Assembly (NCBI RefSeq): GCF_001625305.1
Contig: NW_017803157.1
Location: 2,301,678 to 2,365,677, forward strand
DNA: 64,000 bases
DNA from: Branchiostoma belcheri
Lineage: Eukaryota > Chordata > Leptocardii > Amphioxiformes > Branchiostomatidae
Direction of reading: 5' to 3'
Shown here: positions 1-16,142 of the stretch, one piece after another
Position numbering within the stretch: position 1 is the first letter of the stretch
How the letters are laid out: each line of letters opens with the position of its first letter
Position numbers and translations under genes: made by a program
Notes under the pieces: model-generated
What the model saw: the letters and a program-made list of their open reading frames with translations, nothing else
The model's database searches: none
What the model was told of the DNA's origin: nothing

Positions 1-3911
<3,911 letters not shown>

Positions 3912-4471
3912 CGTCAAGCATGGTCAAACGGCATGTCGGAACACGTCAGTGTGTCGGCTCGAAAAATGTTGGCTCCTCTTTGTGATGAAAATTTTCAAAG
4001 AAAAAAAAATGGGGGAGGGGGGCAGCTGACGATCTTGCCGAGGCTTGTTTTAACAAGTTTAGGAAACAAAAGCGGCTTGTTTGTATACACAAATCTAATA
4101 TGGACCTACTTGTACATATACGAGGAAACTTGGGAGAAATATATGCCAAGCAGTTGTACAATTTGAGGCCAAAATCTCGTGATTAGAAATGTAGCAAATT
4201 TCGTGAACCTTGTGACATGGGGTCAAGCACCGCATCAGATAGAGAAAATGTTATTGCTCGAGTAAATACCAAATAAATAATGATCTGAATAAGAAAACAA
4301 TAAACATAAAATAAATAATCTATCATAATTTTCTTCAAATTCTGCAATATTTAATGTTTTCCATGGAATTTGCCACATATTCATTCTTTTTCTATGCGTT
4401 TTGAAGAAAGCAACTCGAAATCTCGCCGGTTCGCGCGAGGTTTATCGTGACTTCCCGACCTCGATTTCGTT
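3912..4471. promoter_or_regulatory. Shared divergent promoter interval, PARG / RPS24
   Basis: About 560 bases separate the PARG start codon (minus) from the RPS24 transcription start (plus). The interval contains short CpG-bearing stretches (around 4415-4450) and no further gene. That the two genes share regulation is inferred from spacing only. Confidence 0.5.
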
Positions 4472-4481
4472 CTCTTTCCCT
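4472..4481 (+). promoter_or_regulatory. 5' TOP-like pyrimidine tract of RPS24
   Basis: CTCTTTCCCT lies 21 bases upstream of the RPS24 start codon, at the expected transcription start. Ribosomal protein mRNAs typically begin with a C followed by pyrimidines (TOP), which places them under growth-dependent translational control. The exact start base is not proven. Confidence 0.6.
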
Positions 4482-4501
4482 GTGGTCCGAAATCAGGCAA
4501 A

Positions 4502-7500
4502 ATGGTGAGTGAGAAATCCCAACAAAATCCTGAAGTATCTCAGTCACAACAGTGTCATCTTTTTATCTATCTTGCACATTCTTATATCTAACATATCGAT
4601 ACATTGTTTGAAATCAACATTTTGTCAATTTAGGCAACTTATAGTCCTATGAATCGCTTCGAAATGCGCACATCTTTGGACCGGTGAGAGGTATATTTAC
4701 GTGCAGGCATGTCAGAACGGCGAAAGAAAATTTATAAAAGTAGTCCTGCCGCGCAGCTACGGCAGTTTATTGGTGTCAGATTCTTTGTTGATGTGGTTTG
4801 TAAGTGTGTCTTATTTTGACCCACATTCATGCATTTTTGAATACGAAGACATGGGAGAAAAACGAGTGGTTATGATGTAAAAAGTATACCACAAAATATG
4901 GGGAGGGGGGTACTCAACTTGTACAGCCACAAGCTCTTTGCTCCTACATGTACATGTTCAAATTCGCTCTTTGCTCCTACATGTACATGTTCAAATTCTC
5001 CATGTATAACAGCCTTCCGACATTCCTGTCCATTGGTAGAGATCGATATGTAATATCAAAACTTGCAAGAAATACTTAATTAACCAGAATAGTTTACTAC
5101 TGTTAAGTGTTCACTGTTGCAGTCGAGTGTTTATTCCCAGACTGAAAATAATCAAAGTATGGTTGGTACATGTATCTAATATATGGTTAAATCTTACATA
5201 TGACTAACTCATCACTGATCCCTGTGACAGACTGATGGTGCCGTGACTGTAAGAACGAGGAAGTTCCTCACCAACCGCCTCATGCAGCGGAAGCAGATGG
5301 TATGTACCGGGGGCACATCGGCGCATTTGTGTAATGTAGTTTTGAGAAATGTCTTTTTAATAAAAGGACAGGAATACAAGCAATCACTGTTTTTGTTTAC
5401 TAGTATTACATCAGCTACTGGTAGGCATATATATATATGCAAATTATTGTCTATCACTCACAGGCCATATCGTATAGAGGTAATGTTACAGGAAAGAAAA
5501 TTCTTCAAATGACTACTTGGAAAATGTCCTTTTTGAGCTTGAATATGAAAAAATGTGTATTGACGTTTGTGCTCTTGCATGTTTGTTTGTTTGTGTTTAG
5601 GTTGTGGATGTTCTGCATCCCGGGCGCGCCACCATTCCCAAGACAGAAATCCGCGAGAAGCTCGCCAAGATGTACAAGACCACGCCCGACGTCGTCTTTG
5701 TCTTCGGGTTCCGCACCCAGTTTGGCGGCGGCAAGACAACCGGCTTCGGTCTGATCTACGACACCCTGGACTTCGCGAAGAAGATGGAACCCAACTACAG
5801 GCTGGCCAGGGTAGGTGTTCTTAATTGTGATTTTGAGATAAGTAGGATACATGATGGAAATACTGTCTCAGAATACCTTACATTGTAATTCACGTTATGT
5901 TCACGTTATCAAAAGTTCACAGTCTTAGATTAAGTGGGGTCATGTGGCATAACAGTAGAGTGTTCAACTCCAAACCAAGTGGTACTGTGTTCAAATCCTG
6001 CCTGATATCACCGATCTTGTGCCCTATATCATTATTGTCAGTTCTTAATTTAACAAAACTGGCTTGTAATTACATGATGTACATGTATATGTAATGTTGA
6101 TACTGACATGTAGTAGGACTGTCAAGTAGGAATGTTAACTTAAGACTTAAAGAATACCTAGCAGCCTTTTTTCACCACACAGGCTGATGAATAAAATGTG
6201 TTTTCCCTGTTATAGCATGGTTTGTATGAAAAGAAGAAGCCCTCCCGAAAACAACGTAAGGAGAGGAAGAACCGACAGAAGAAGGTTCGGGGAGTAAAGA
6301 AGACTAAAGTATCTGCTGGCAAGAAGGTATGTCATGACTAAGCAGAGATCAGATGTGTTTGTGTCTGCTACTCTGCGATATTATTTCAACTCATATTATA
6401 TAACTTGAAACAATATGCCGACAAACAACCAGAAATAGACGCAGCTGTGGTGCAGCAAATTTTTAGAGGTGTTTTTTTTTAACAAACTGGCTAGAAAGAT
6501 ACCTGTTGTTTATTACCAGTGACATTCATATGTTGGTGTGTGTTAGATCTAAAAGTACCTTCATTTTTGCCTCTGATCTAACATGTTGTCCTCTGTCCTT
6601 CGTGATTACTGGAAAGATCTTCACTGATGTCCTGTCTTACTAGCTATTAGATAACCCAATTTACATTCCTGTAGAAATGCACAGACATAGTGTCAAATAG
6701 AAGTTGTATATCTGTAACTATCTACTGTACTTGTTGGTGACTAACCTGTTTTTGTATGATCAGTGTTTGGAGACAAAGCAACATAACTGAAAACATTTAC
6801 TGCATTGTAATTATTCCAGCTTATATTCAAAATAAAATTATGGCATTCCACTCCAGAAATCTGTTTCAAAGTGTAATAATGAAGTACAAATGTGTGTAAT
6901 GTTTCTGTACTTTCCGAAGTTTTTCATCTCGAGTGATAAAATCACAAACATCTCTCCAAACACTGATGATCAGTAGACTAACCTTTAACCTCTGACCTTG
7001 TCCTGTCTGACCTTGTCTTGTTTCATGCACCTTGTTAGCCTGAAGCTCAGGTGGGCATGGATGTTTCTCACCTGCATGACTTTACCTTAACTCAAGCCCC
7101 TCTTCTTCAATATCTGGTGTTGCTAACGTGATGTCCTAGATATACATGTAGTGAGGGGAGAATCAGATGTGGAAAGGGTTTTGTGTACCTTCCCATTCTT
7201 CCAAACTCTTAACATAGTTGCTCAGTCAGTGAGATGCATGTTTTGAATAGAATTGGTTCATTGTTTTTTGGAAGTTTTGAGTACCAAAAGTAATTTCATG
7301 ATCAGAATATTTGTTGCATGACAAGTTTGCATGGAGTTTGACAATAGATAAAGATATATATAAGTTCTGTAAATAAGTACTCCTACTTACACTCACAGAT
7401 ATGACACAACGAAGTACATGTATTAATGTACTGTTTTATGATTGTGATTATTTGTAAGACCCTTACAGAGGCATAACCCCTGCTTCCTGTTGTTGGGGTA

Positions 7501-8283
7501 TATGCCCTACAAAAAAGTATGTGTGGGGGCTTGCTGGCTTGTTAACTTCAGTTTGAGGGTTGAAGCCAGTTATGGTCAACATTTCATCAATATGCCATCA
7601 AAAACATGACTTGAGTTTTCATTTGGGGTTTAGTTTGCTTCTCATTGAGTTCTGCAGACTGTACAACTACAATTCTAGCATTGTTACCTTCTTCAACTTT
7701 TTGTGTGATTTAAGTGTGTCATATTCTTTCCTCCTGTTATGTATATGTTGCTCTTTTCTTTGATGGTTGATTGTTATAACATTTCTTTGGGTATCATCTT
7801 TTATCTCCACTTGCCTATTCCCTCCCTGGTTGCTGTTCTCCCCGATTCTCTTCCACTTCACACATACACAGGGGCGTTGAGATATTGTCTATATGAGGTA
7901 CCCTGAAGGTGAGACGTGCATGAAGAGTGGCCGGTTTATGTTTGAGATGTGTGCACCAGACAGCAACCCTGATTGTTATAGATGTGTTCAGATGGCAATC
8001 ACTTGTATGATAGCTGATGTTTTGCCTTTTGTACAGTGTATATGCATGTTTTCTGCATTATACTATTAATAGATTTTAGGCATTTAGGTGTTGGCAACCT
8101 ACACAATAATTGCAACATAAGAATCTAGCATCTTTACATGACTTGTTTCTTTCTTGTTTCTTTTCTTGATTATTTTTAGCGTCGTTCTTTATTTTGCATT
8201 GCCAGTATTTACTTGCCAACTGAGATGATATACCATTATCCACACTGTGCACTTATCCATGTTGTTTCGTTTACTTGCAGTAA
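4502..8283 (+). CDS. RPS24: 40S ribosomal protein S24 (eS24)
   Basis: Coding exons: 4502-4504 (the ATG alone, then GTGAGT), 5231-5299, 5601-5810, 6216-6326, and a last exon whose first three bases, 8281-8283, are the TAA stop. The product is 131 aa. It carries diagnostic eS24 segments: [57 protein letters not shown] and a Lys/Arg-rich tail ending VSAGKK. An isolated start codon in exon 1 and a stop codon in a tiny or late 3' exon are also features of vertebrate RPS24. The protein is a small-subunit component required for pre-18S rRNA processing. A polyadenylation signal follows at 8403-8408. A possible alternative 12-nt exon is listed separately. Confidence 0.96.
4933..4998. repeat. 33-bp tandem duplication
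   Basis: Two adjacent identical 33-bp units beginning GCTCTTTGCTCC lie in RPS24 intron 1. Confidence 0.9.
5937..6040 (+). mobile_element. tRNA-derived SINE head, diverged
   Basis: The segment starts GGGGTCATGTGGCATAACAG, with a B-box-like GTTCAAATCCTG and then ATCTTGTGCCCT. It is the same head and junction as the SINE at 16143. It lies in RPS24 intron 3. Confidence 0.7.
7039..7050 (+). other. Candidate alternative 12-nt microexon of RPS24
   Basis: CCTGAAGCTCAG is preceded by a pyrimidine-rich tract ending TTAG and followed by GTGGGC. In phase 0 after exon 4 it would add Pro-Glu-Ala-Gln after the C-terminal GKK before the 3' TAA. Vertebrate RPS24 uses tiny alternative 3' exons to make isoforms ending in KK or KKPKE, so a homologous arrangement is plausible. 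RNA evidence is absent here. Confidence 0.4.
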
Positions 8284-8402
8284 CCTGCCTAACTGAGGGT
8301 CCATGTTTGAAGTGTTACCTGAGGACTATCTTGAGGGATGATGTCTACAAATGTCACCGTCAGCCAGCGCACTACTTGTTAGCCCTTCCATCAGTGGGCA
8401 AA

Positions 8403-8408
8403 AATAAA
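8403..8408 (+). terminator. Polyadenylation signal of RPS24
   Basis: AATAAA lies 120 bases after the RPS24 stop codon, at the end of a short 3' UTR typical of ribosomal protein genes. Confidence 0.75.
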
Positions 8409-8425
8409 ACATTATGAATATGTCC

Positions 8426-9091
8426 AAAAATTGTTGTGGTATTTTCTTGTCTGTTTAATGTACCCGGTAGTAGTTTCTGATTCTTGAATGTAGATTTAGA
8501 ACTGTTGGATCTTTTCAGTCATAGTAGATTGCCGTTTCCCCTTTCCAGCCCCAGAAAAATGTTTGGACATTGAAAACTCCATACACAAAAGTGTTGTAAT
8601 ATACAAGCATTACAACTAACATAAGACTCAGTAGCAAAAATTTCCAGCACGCAAAATATACACATTGAAAACATTGAACTTTTCATCATCTTTCAAGCAA
8701 TTTTATTCACACATTCTTGTCATTCTGACGCAATAACAATTGAGAAATTGCACGTTGACATGAAAAAGTTTTGTGGATCAAAATATTCATAACATTTTTA
8801 AACAAAACTATTCAAGCCCTTGAAGTCACATGCTTATCGAACAGCATATATATATATATAAATATATATTTTTAGGACACTTAAAAGCTTGGCAAATTCA
8901 ACAGATGGAAACACCACAAAGTGCTCTATTTGCTCATCTTGAAGACTCTTTGTATTCCACCACGTAATGTCAATTTTCTATCAAAATATACAGTCAACTA
9001 TGTGATCCCTTTTGACAAGGATGCCTTTTTAGTCACCAAAAGTCAAATAGTCAATCAACAAATCTATTTGCAGCAATGTGCTTTTCAATGT
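8426..9091. other. Intergenic / 3' UTR interval
   Basis: The interval lies between the RPS24 polyadenylation site and the stop codon of the minus-strand membrane-protein gene. The right part resembles the 3' flank of the paralogous gene (18420-18589), consistent with a duplicated 3' UTR. A minus-strand AATAAA at 8702-8707 could end that transcript. No further gene is seen. Confidence 0.5.
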
Positions 9092-10927
9092 TTATGATCC
9101 CTGTGGAAAGAGAGGACTTGACTCTATTGTACAATAGTCATTCTTGTAGACTGTAAATAGGAAGTATACATATATTAGGCCTAGGATTGGAAGTGTGACC
9201 GAAAGCAATTTTATTCCCGGACGTATTTTGGGGTTAAAGCCCAGACAACATGCCTGTTTAAACGTTTTCTCGCCACAACGCTTCAATATCTTCCAACACA
9301 GAAGAAAAAGCAAAGCTGCGGCGCCAGCTACAAGTACTAAACCACAGAACAATGCTACTAAGCCCCGTCCCTTTCTTGCGTTACTGTCCACGCTCTCTTC
9401 AAATGCATTGAGCTGGTCAAGAACTTCAAAGGTTACAGCGCCTATCATACCTAACAGTGTCCAATGAACGCCGTTCTTAGTTGTGTATGCAGAACTAAGT
9501 ATACCGTTATAAAGCACAGTATCCTGAACTTTAGAGATTTCTTGAAGTAGCTTCTCCCATTGTGCACGTCTTTCGATCAACTGAATACGTTTATCGATTC
9601 CGGCCATGGTAGCTATATTGTCGCGCTCAACATGGTCAGTGTCACACTGTTCTGCTATACTGACTGTGTTAACTCCAGCAACATGGCCAGCTGCAGTTTC
9701 CTGAGTTTCGGAACTATGAGCACTGTCCTCACTGTCACACTGTACTACTGTACTGTCCGTGTGAACTTCAGCAACATGGCCAGCTGCAGTTTCCTGAGTT
9801 TCAGAACTCTGAGCATTGTCATTACTGTTTGAATGCTCGACTTCAGATGTTACATTATCGTTCCGTTCCGCTTCCATGCTTTTTTCTAACATCTCCTTAA
9901 ACGCTTGAGTCACTCTGACACAGGCATTTGCAACATGCATGTAAGGGATTATAACCAGAGAAACTATAGAAAGCAGTCGCGTGAAATGACTGAACCATCG
10001 GGCAAGAGTCAATTTAACGTCCGATATATACACGTGTGTGTAGAGGAGAACTAGGCTGACAGCGATATACATCATGACGTTCATGACAGTAGCAATGTTT
10101 TTCCAAACTTCCTTACCCCAGTTGTCATAGAATAACTCATCATTCAGTTCTTTTAGAATCCTTTTTGGATCTTTAGTTTGATCATCGGAGCCAAAAAGTC
10201 GTTGGGATTTTTGTTCGATTTTTGCGGCTCGTCGGCGAAGTACGCAGGCCATTTCAGTGGCATACTTACAACAAAAGTAATACACGGGGAGTAGTGGAAA
10301 TTGAAATACCACCTGAAACAATGGGCAGAATAGCTTGGGAATACCTAGGGTGATCGTGCCAAAGAATACGTTAGGGTTCAAGAAAGAACAATTCGCGCAT
10401 TCTACGCAGTGGAAAAGGAAAAGCAATAACACGTTCATGGAAATGAAGTAGCAAGTACGACGCCAAATATACGATTTCTCACCTTTGTCTGTATCATTTT
10501 CATCGTATTCCTTAACTGGTTTTTCTAAATTGAATTTCCAGTAGATAATAACGATAGCAGGTTGTAGGTAAAGTACGATGTCAATCAGGTCATAAGGTAT
10601 ATCCTCCTGAGATTCCTCGGGATCACAGGTTTTGTTTGCATTCAATCCTGTAGTTGAATTTGCCATGCCTTTTCCAGTTTTCAGATTCCACATGCACACA
10701 ACCTCGAAGGAAATACTAGTAATGGGATGAACAAAGCCAATGAGACAGAAAAAGAGAGAAAAAACAATGCCGCAGATCTCACGGATAGAAGTATGTCGAT
10801 CTAGAGTACATGTACATGTTAGGTCGGGGCAAGTTCCATCTTCTGGGCTTTGCGACCCCGAATCGCCTTCCACCGCCAGGGAGGCGAAGTCCTGCATTTC
10901 AATCTCCTGGTAGTTGACGTTTGTCAT
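9092..10927 (-). CDS. Multipass membrane protein, family not recognised (paralogue A)
   Basis: A 611-aa reading frame lies in one exon. The start ATG at 10927 is preceded in frame by TAG and by a splice acceptor (TTGTCCTTTAG, exon from 10949), so a non-coding upstream exon is likely. About nine hydrophobic segments can be drawn: roughly residues 46-75, 110-130, 158-180, 187-225, 283-305, 315-345, 487-510, 523-548 and 573-597. A Cys-rich stretch occurs near CVECANCSFLNPN. Between the sixth and seventh segments is a hydrophilic loop with a 31-aa tandem repeat (SSETQETAAGHVAEV; DNA repeat at 9677 and 9770, period 93). The gene at 18590-21221 is clearly paralogous along the whole length. I know no family for it. 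Transport, channel or receptor roles would be guesses. Confidence 0.85.
   Translation of the reverse strand: MTNVNYQEIEMQDFASLAVEGDSGSQSPEDGTCPDLTCTCTLDRHTSIREICGIVFSLFFCLIGFVHPITSISFEVVCMWNLKTGKGMANSTTGLNANKTCDPEESQEDIPYDLIDIVLYLQPAIVIIYWKFNLEKPVKEYDENDTDKGEKSYIWRRTCYFISMNVLLLFLFHCVECANCSFLNPNVFFGTITLGIPKLFCPLFQVVFQFPLLPVYYFCCKYATEMACVLRRRAAKIEQKSQRLFGSDDQTKDPKRILKELNDELFYDNWGKEVWKNIATVMNVMMYIAVSLVLLYTHVYISDVKLTLARWFSHFTRLLSIVSLVIIPYMHVANACVRVTQAFKEMLEKSMEAERNDNVTSEVEHSNSNDNAQSSETQETAAGHVAEVHTDSTVVQCDSEDSAHSSETQETAAGHVAGVNTVSIAEQCDTDHVERDNIATMAGIDKRIQLIERRAQWEKLLQEISKVQDTVLYNGILSSAYTTKNGVHWTLLGMIGAVTFEVLDQLNAFEESVDSNARKGRGLVALFCGLVLVAGAAALLFLLCWKILKRCGEKTFKQACCLGFNPKIRPGIKLLSVTLPILGLIYVYFLFTVYKNDYCTIESSPLFPQGS
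9677..9865 (-). repeat. In-frame 93-bp tandem repeat inside paralogue A
   Basis: Two copies of a 93-bp unit encode variants of SSETQETAAGHVAxVxTxSxxxQCD. The same motif, G-H-x-x-x-x-V-N-x-D-S-I-x-V, occurs twice in diverged form in paralogue B (about 19138-19265). Either the repeat predates the gene duplication or the motif is under selection. Confidence 0.8.
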
Positions 10928-11059
10928 TTCAATCTACTGAAGCGCCTGTCTAAAGGACAACATACAAAAAGGGTAAAAATGTTTCAATGTCGAAGACTAT
11001 ATGAATGCACATGCAAATCAGATGGGTACATGTGTTTTCGCATGTAAAATTAAGGCTAA

Positions 11060-12420
11060 ATCGAAGACATAAGTAAGATAAGAGTTGATAAGTTCCTTAT
11101 TAGCGTGGTCTTCGGAACAGTCAACATCCAACGGTTATTCTAAAGCCAACAAACATGCCTCCTGCTTATTTTACTCCTTCTAGTCCGATAAGACGTTAGA
11201 TGAATTGACAGTTATGTAACGGCTTTTGTTTAAATCATTATGTCCATCGTCGATGTTTGAATTTTGGCCAGAATGTGAACAGAAAGATACACGGGTGGGG
11301 GGGCTGTCTATATTTCCATTTAATCATTTGATCAATTAAAATCGACAGAGCTGGCAGTACATATAATATACTTACTGGAAGTTGTTCTCGGGAAAGAAGG
11401 TAAGTTTTTGCGATGGTAGTAGTGCGTCTTTGATCGCTGCTCCTTTGAAGCCCAGAACTGTCTGGATTGGACTCTGGTGGTTCAAAAGAAGTAACTAACT
11501 AGCGGTAGCCATTATTGAATAGATCGTAACATTTCATTTTAACATGTTTCCTTGCATCTATTTGTAACGATACCCTAGTCGTTTACAAACTAATCGAAAA
11601 TTCATATTACATAGAATGATATCTATGCACAAAAATACCCAAGACATATTACCAAGGTCATGCTAGGTATATATATATATGATGCACACAATGGGGAGCT
11701 TCCGAAAGCAGTCCCTGAAAGCAGTCCTTGGACACTGTAAATATACATGGATGGTTTCGCAGATACAAGTTAGACTGTGACAAAGTCACAAGTTAGATAA
11801 GAGTTGATAGGTGCCTTATTGGCGAGGTCTTCGGAACAGTCAACATCCAAAGGTTATCCGGGAAGTCAACAAACAGGTCTCCTGTAACTGTTTATTTTAC
11901 CCCTTCTAGTGGGACAAGACGTTAGATAAATTTGACAATTATGTAACGCCTTTTGTTTAACCCTACTAGTATTCAGACGGGGGGGCTCAGATAGCACCCG
12001 AACGGCCTGCGCTAGAACCGTCAAATTTGGTGACTTTTCCTAAACGGGTTTCTGATAGGCAGTTTTTGGAATAATCAGTAATTTGGGTTCAAACATTAAA
12101 TTTTTATAGGTTCTATGTTTAATTACGAAAGAATGCCCAAAAAAGCCCGGTCTGAATTATTCTGTCCATCATCGACGTTCAAATTTTGGCCAGAATGTGA
12201 GAAGAATTTGAAAGACAAACGGATGGGGGGAGCTATCTACATTTCCATTTAACCAATTAAAAGTGACATGGCTGGCAGTATGTATAATGTACTTACTGGA
12301 AGTTTTTCTCAGGAAAGAAGGTGAGTTTTTGCGATGGTAGTGGTGACTCTTTGATTTAGCCCAGGAATTGTAGGGATTGGACTCTGTTGGTTCAAAAGAT
12401 ATAAATAATTAATGGCAGTA
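11060..12420. repeat. Tandemly duplicated 5' flank (two units of roughly 700 bp)
   Basis: Unit 1 (about 11060-11500) and unit 2 (about 11785-12420) share long similar stretches: AGATAAGAGTTGATA, GTCTTCGGAACAGTCAACAT, GACAAGACGTTAGAT, AATTTTGGCCAGAATGTGA, GGAAAGAAGGTRAGTTTTTG and GATTGGACTCTG. A third, shorter echo lies at about 13610-13720. Unit 1 adjoins the 5' end of paralogue A, so the units probably include promoter or 5' UTR DNA; this is an inference. Confidence 0.75.
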
Positions 12421-12749
12421 ATAGTTGTTAGTTGAAAGTCGCTATCATAGTTAACTTGATCCAACAAGAATCAAATAAGTCACAAATCATCAACTCCTAT
12501 ATATAGGTGATAGTGATTTTTTTTTTCACACGAATAAAACTCGGCCTAACTAGCTATATATAGATGAATGTTCATTTTATGCCAGTTTCGTTCCAGTGAG
12601 AATGAACTTCATAGAAATGTACAAGGCGTTAAGTTGTGAAACACACGAACAGATAACTGAGCTACGCTTGCATACAAGAACGTACGTTTACGGGTATGCT
12701 TACCAATTACAAGAAGGACGCTGGCGTTTCGGAAATGGAGATGACAGAT

Positions 12750-13090
12750 GTCATAGAGCCTTCTGCTGTGGTAACCGCCTTTCTTCCTCTTCTCCGGGAC
12801 TGGTCAAGAAAACTGAAACAAAGGATTTTATAGCCTCCTGGACGCTACTGGAAAATTCTGTGACGCACATGGTGCTATAGCAACAGCTTTAAGTTCATAA
12901 GATAAAAAGAGGAAAACGTAATTTGGACTTGCCTTATCAGAAAAAAACTGCAGAGTTGTCAGTACGTGGTGAAACAAATTTACCGTCACCTTGGTAACAA
13001 TTTGTCCAGTTGACAAATATGCCCGTTGCGCAACTGTTGACACTAGGACAAAGTCACGTTTTCTGTCTCGTGATATATTTTTCAAAGATC
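12750..13090. repeat. Dispersed flank unit, copy 1
   Basis: The copy includes GGTAACCGCCTTTCTTCCTC, ACGCTACTGGAAAATTC, TGACGCACATGGTGCTATAG, AATTTACCGTCACCTTGG and AAAGTCACGTTTTCTGTCTC. The same ordered words recur at 21765-22150, and in part at about 14210-14480, 15545-15720 and 15780-15920. Confidence 0.7.
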
Positions 13091-15448
13091 ATCAAGAAAA
13101 TTTGGCCGAAAATTTACCAACTCACGTGGTACAAATATGTAAAGTTTTGGGTTCTACACTAAAACAGTTAACCCGTATTTCAGCTTTTCGGCCTTAAGAA
13201 AGAAATCGACTTGGATTATGATTGTCACTTTTTAATATTTTGGGACATTAACATTTAACATTAACAAGTCAGCAGTATCAGAGACATGACATTTTTGTCC
13301 TTTAAATTTGTAGTAATCTACGGGCAGATTTACGATTTGCTCCTTTTTCTCTGATATTGAGGAACAGTAGGAACGGGCAACTCGAATATGCCACCATGGA
13401 GATAGAAAAATGGTGCCACGATGTTTATCCCAACTACTTTTGGAGATACCTCTTTGAACAAGCAATGCATTAATACCACGTGTACGGTTACGCGATGGTT
13501 TCTACTTTTATGAGGCTGTCAATGAAACTCAAATTCTTTGCAAATTCAGATAGGTGTTTTTGCATATTTAGGCAATATAAGACAAGCTATGGTGCGGGAA
13601 TACATGTAAGTGGGACTAGAGTTGATAAGTGACTTCATTATGTCACCTCCTTTGGTATAGTCAATAACCAAAGGTTAAAAACAGGCTCCAGTAACTGTTT
13701 ACGTTACATCTTGACATTCCAGCCAGATTATAGATTGACAGTATATTGCGGCGTAGCCGTTTTTTAATCCCCATGACTACTAGCCTGGTGCCCAGTCTAT
13801 CGTGGTTGGGCGGGTTTTCTTCGGGGCTGCAGGAGCTCTTCCCCGCTCGCCTTCTGCCAGCTTCCCCGGTAGGTTTTTTACGATGGGAGATTGATTAGGG
13901 TCAATCAACTCCTACAGTCACCAAACTCCTACCAGGTGGTCTGTTGAGCTGGACGGGGAAAATTATAGTTAGAGCCCCGAAGACAGCCTGCCACAAGCAC
14001 GATAGACTGTATACCAGGCTACATACATGTAACCACAGAGGAATGCCATTTAGATTTTGGTCTGTTGGAAGAAGAAAACTGGAAGTCGTTGGACCCTTGA
14101 TCAAACTTGTTTGTTTGGCCCGGCAAACCGCTTTTAGGCGTAAGCCGCGTAACACACAAGGATGTATTATATTCTTATGAAGTTTCTACTATTAAATTAT
14201 TGCTAACCAGTTTCTACTGCCAGTAATTATTACTATTAAAGCAGTTGCTGGAAAACCCCGTCACAAAATAAGAACAGAAACGTAATTGGGGATTACCGTG
14301 TCAGCAAAAATTGCTGAGTTGGGATGGACTTTGGCAACTTGGATTGAACTTTGGCAACTGTCTTCCAGTTAAATTAAGAATTAAAAGGTAAGTTCCTCCG
14401 TTGTTCTGTTGACAGAAGATGGCCAAAGTCACATTTTCTGCCTCGTGATATAGTTGGCTGGCGCTTCTGAGACTTACACAACAAAACCAAATCAAATCAC
14501 TTTTTTAACTTGAACAGTTCGGGACTCCAACAAGATTAGTTACCACGGGCACCATACATACTTGTAACATTAACATTAACATTGACATCAAGACAAGTCA
14601 ACAGTAGCCTGGAAGCCCGATATACAAATAGGATGGCACCCAGGCTAAGTCAGGACTACCTGAGACATACATGTATAACCTCCTTGCTGAGACTTGGCAT
14701 TTATTGTTATTATGTAATCTTAACGAGTTCCAGCTACTCAATTATGATATACAACTATCCTAATAATAACTAGAAAGGCCAATATTTGCTTTGGAGCAAA
14801 TACAGCGATGGGTTCACCACATTTTACGACATGGCAGGGAAAGAATGGGAAACACAAGAGAAAACAATGATTTACATTGATATAACTATAATATGAAGTA
14901 AAATACAACTAAAACAACAGTTGGATAGCTATTCCCTACTTTATTGGTTAGGATTTTTAATTGCATAATGCAAACTGTTGATTTTCAAAATAAAAAAAAA
15001 ATAGTCCATGCCCGGCATTCCAATGCTGGAGCAGGAAAGCTTGAAATACCTACCAAAACACTTGAATACAGACATACTGTCAGTATGGAAATGCTTCTGT
15101 GCAGGTGTTAATCAAGTTAAATCCCAACAGCCAATCAGCAAGAAGTATAGAGGAAAGCTGCATGCCTGTTGGTTGATGCCCTGCATTCCATTGTGATGAC
15201 TCATGCCCAAACGTGGTAAACAAGGCACACTAACACAGTAATACATTAGCTATAACACAGCCAAAAAACTCAAATAAAACCATTCTAAAAGCCTGTATCA
15301 CAATAATTTAAAAAACGCCTAGGGGATTTGCCCACTGTACCTCCATACCAAATTTCAGGACCTTGGGCCCTAAAATGAAGAAGCTGAATCCATTTAAAAA
15401 ATGGCAGGAGAAGAAGAAGGAGAAGAAACATCAGAAAAAGCAATATGG

Positions 15449-15477
15449 TTTCACCACACCACTTCGTGGTGTGGTGA
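15449..15477. repeat. Perfect 29-base hairpin
   Basis: TTCACCACACCAC is followed by a short loop and its exact complement. No adjacent gene suggests a terminator role. A half copy (GGTTCACCACA) occurs near 14810, so it probably belongs to a small mobile element. Confidence 0.7.
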
Positions 15478-15544
15478 ACCCATAATGAAGATAACTTTTC
15501 TCTTTGGCCAAGTAACATATTTACTACATGTACGGTTACTTCTT

Positions 15545-15920
15545 TTATTTGAGTTATGGCCTTCTGTGCGCTACTGGAAATTCCCATGACACGCGAGATG
15601 TTATGGTAACAGCTATTATGTCACACAAATAGAAAACACGTAATTTGGACCTTCCATGTGCAAAACATGTACGTGGGGTAAAATAAATACACCTTAGCTT
15701 AGCACCCGTCTACGTCCAATCACCTTAAAGGGCGCGATAAGAACAAGCGCATTCCTTTGATCTGTTAGTTATCTGTTAGTACAAGCAGTGACGCACAAGG
15801 TGGTGTGATAACTATTAAGTCATACAAGTTAAGAAAAGAAAACACGCAACCGGACTTTCCAGATCGGCAAACTTGGAGAAGACTGGGAAAATTTCTTTGT
15901 TCTTTGTGCTAATCTCCTAT
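15545..15920. repeat. Dispersed flank unit, two partial copies
   Basis: Partial copies at about 15545-15720 and 15780-15920 contain diverged words of the unit at 12750 (GCGCTACTGGAAATTCC, GGTAACAGCTATTA, GTGACGCACAAGGT, and AAAACACG followed by TAATTTGGAC or CAACCGGAC). Confidence 0.55.
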
Positions 15921-16142
15921 AACAGATCATTGGAATGATTTCAACTTAAAGATTTTGACTGCTTTTTATGACAGTGATACACAACCAATCTGACAGAAGA
16001 AGGGAAACTATTTTCTATCACAACATTTGCTTGTACACAGCTTGGCGCAGCACTTTGGTCGAGTAACTTATCTACAACTTGACCACCTACAGCCATACAC
16101 ATCATGCCTGCCTGGTAAAATCATATTGAGTATTAGTATTAC

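Noticed and set aside
12596..12880. A 94-aa plus-strand frame
   Set aside because: It overlaps the repeated flank unit and is not preserved in the sister unit at 21765.
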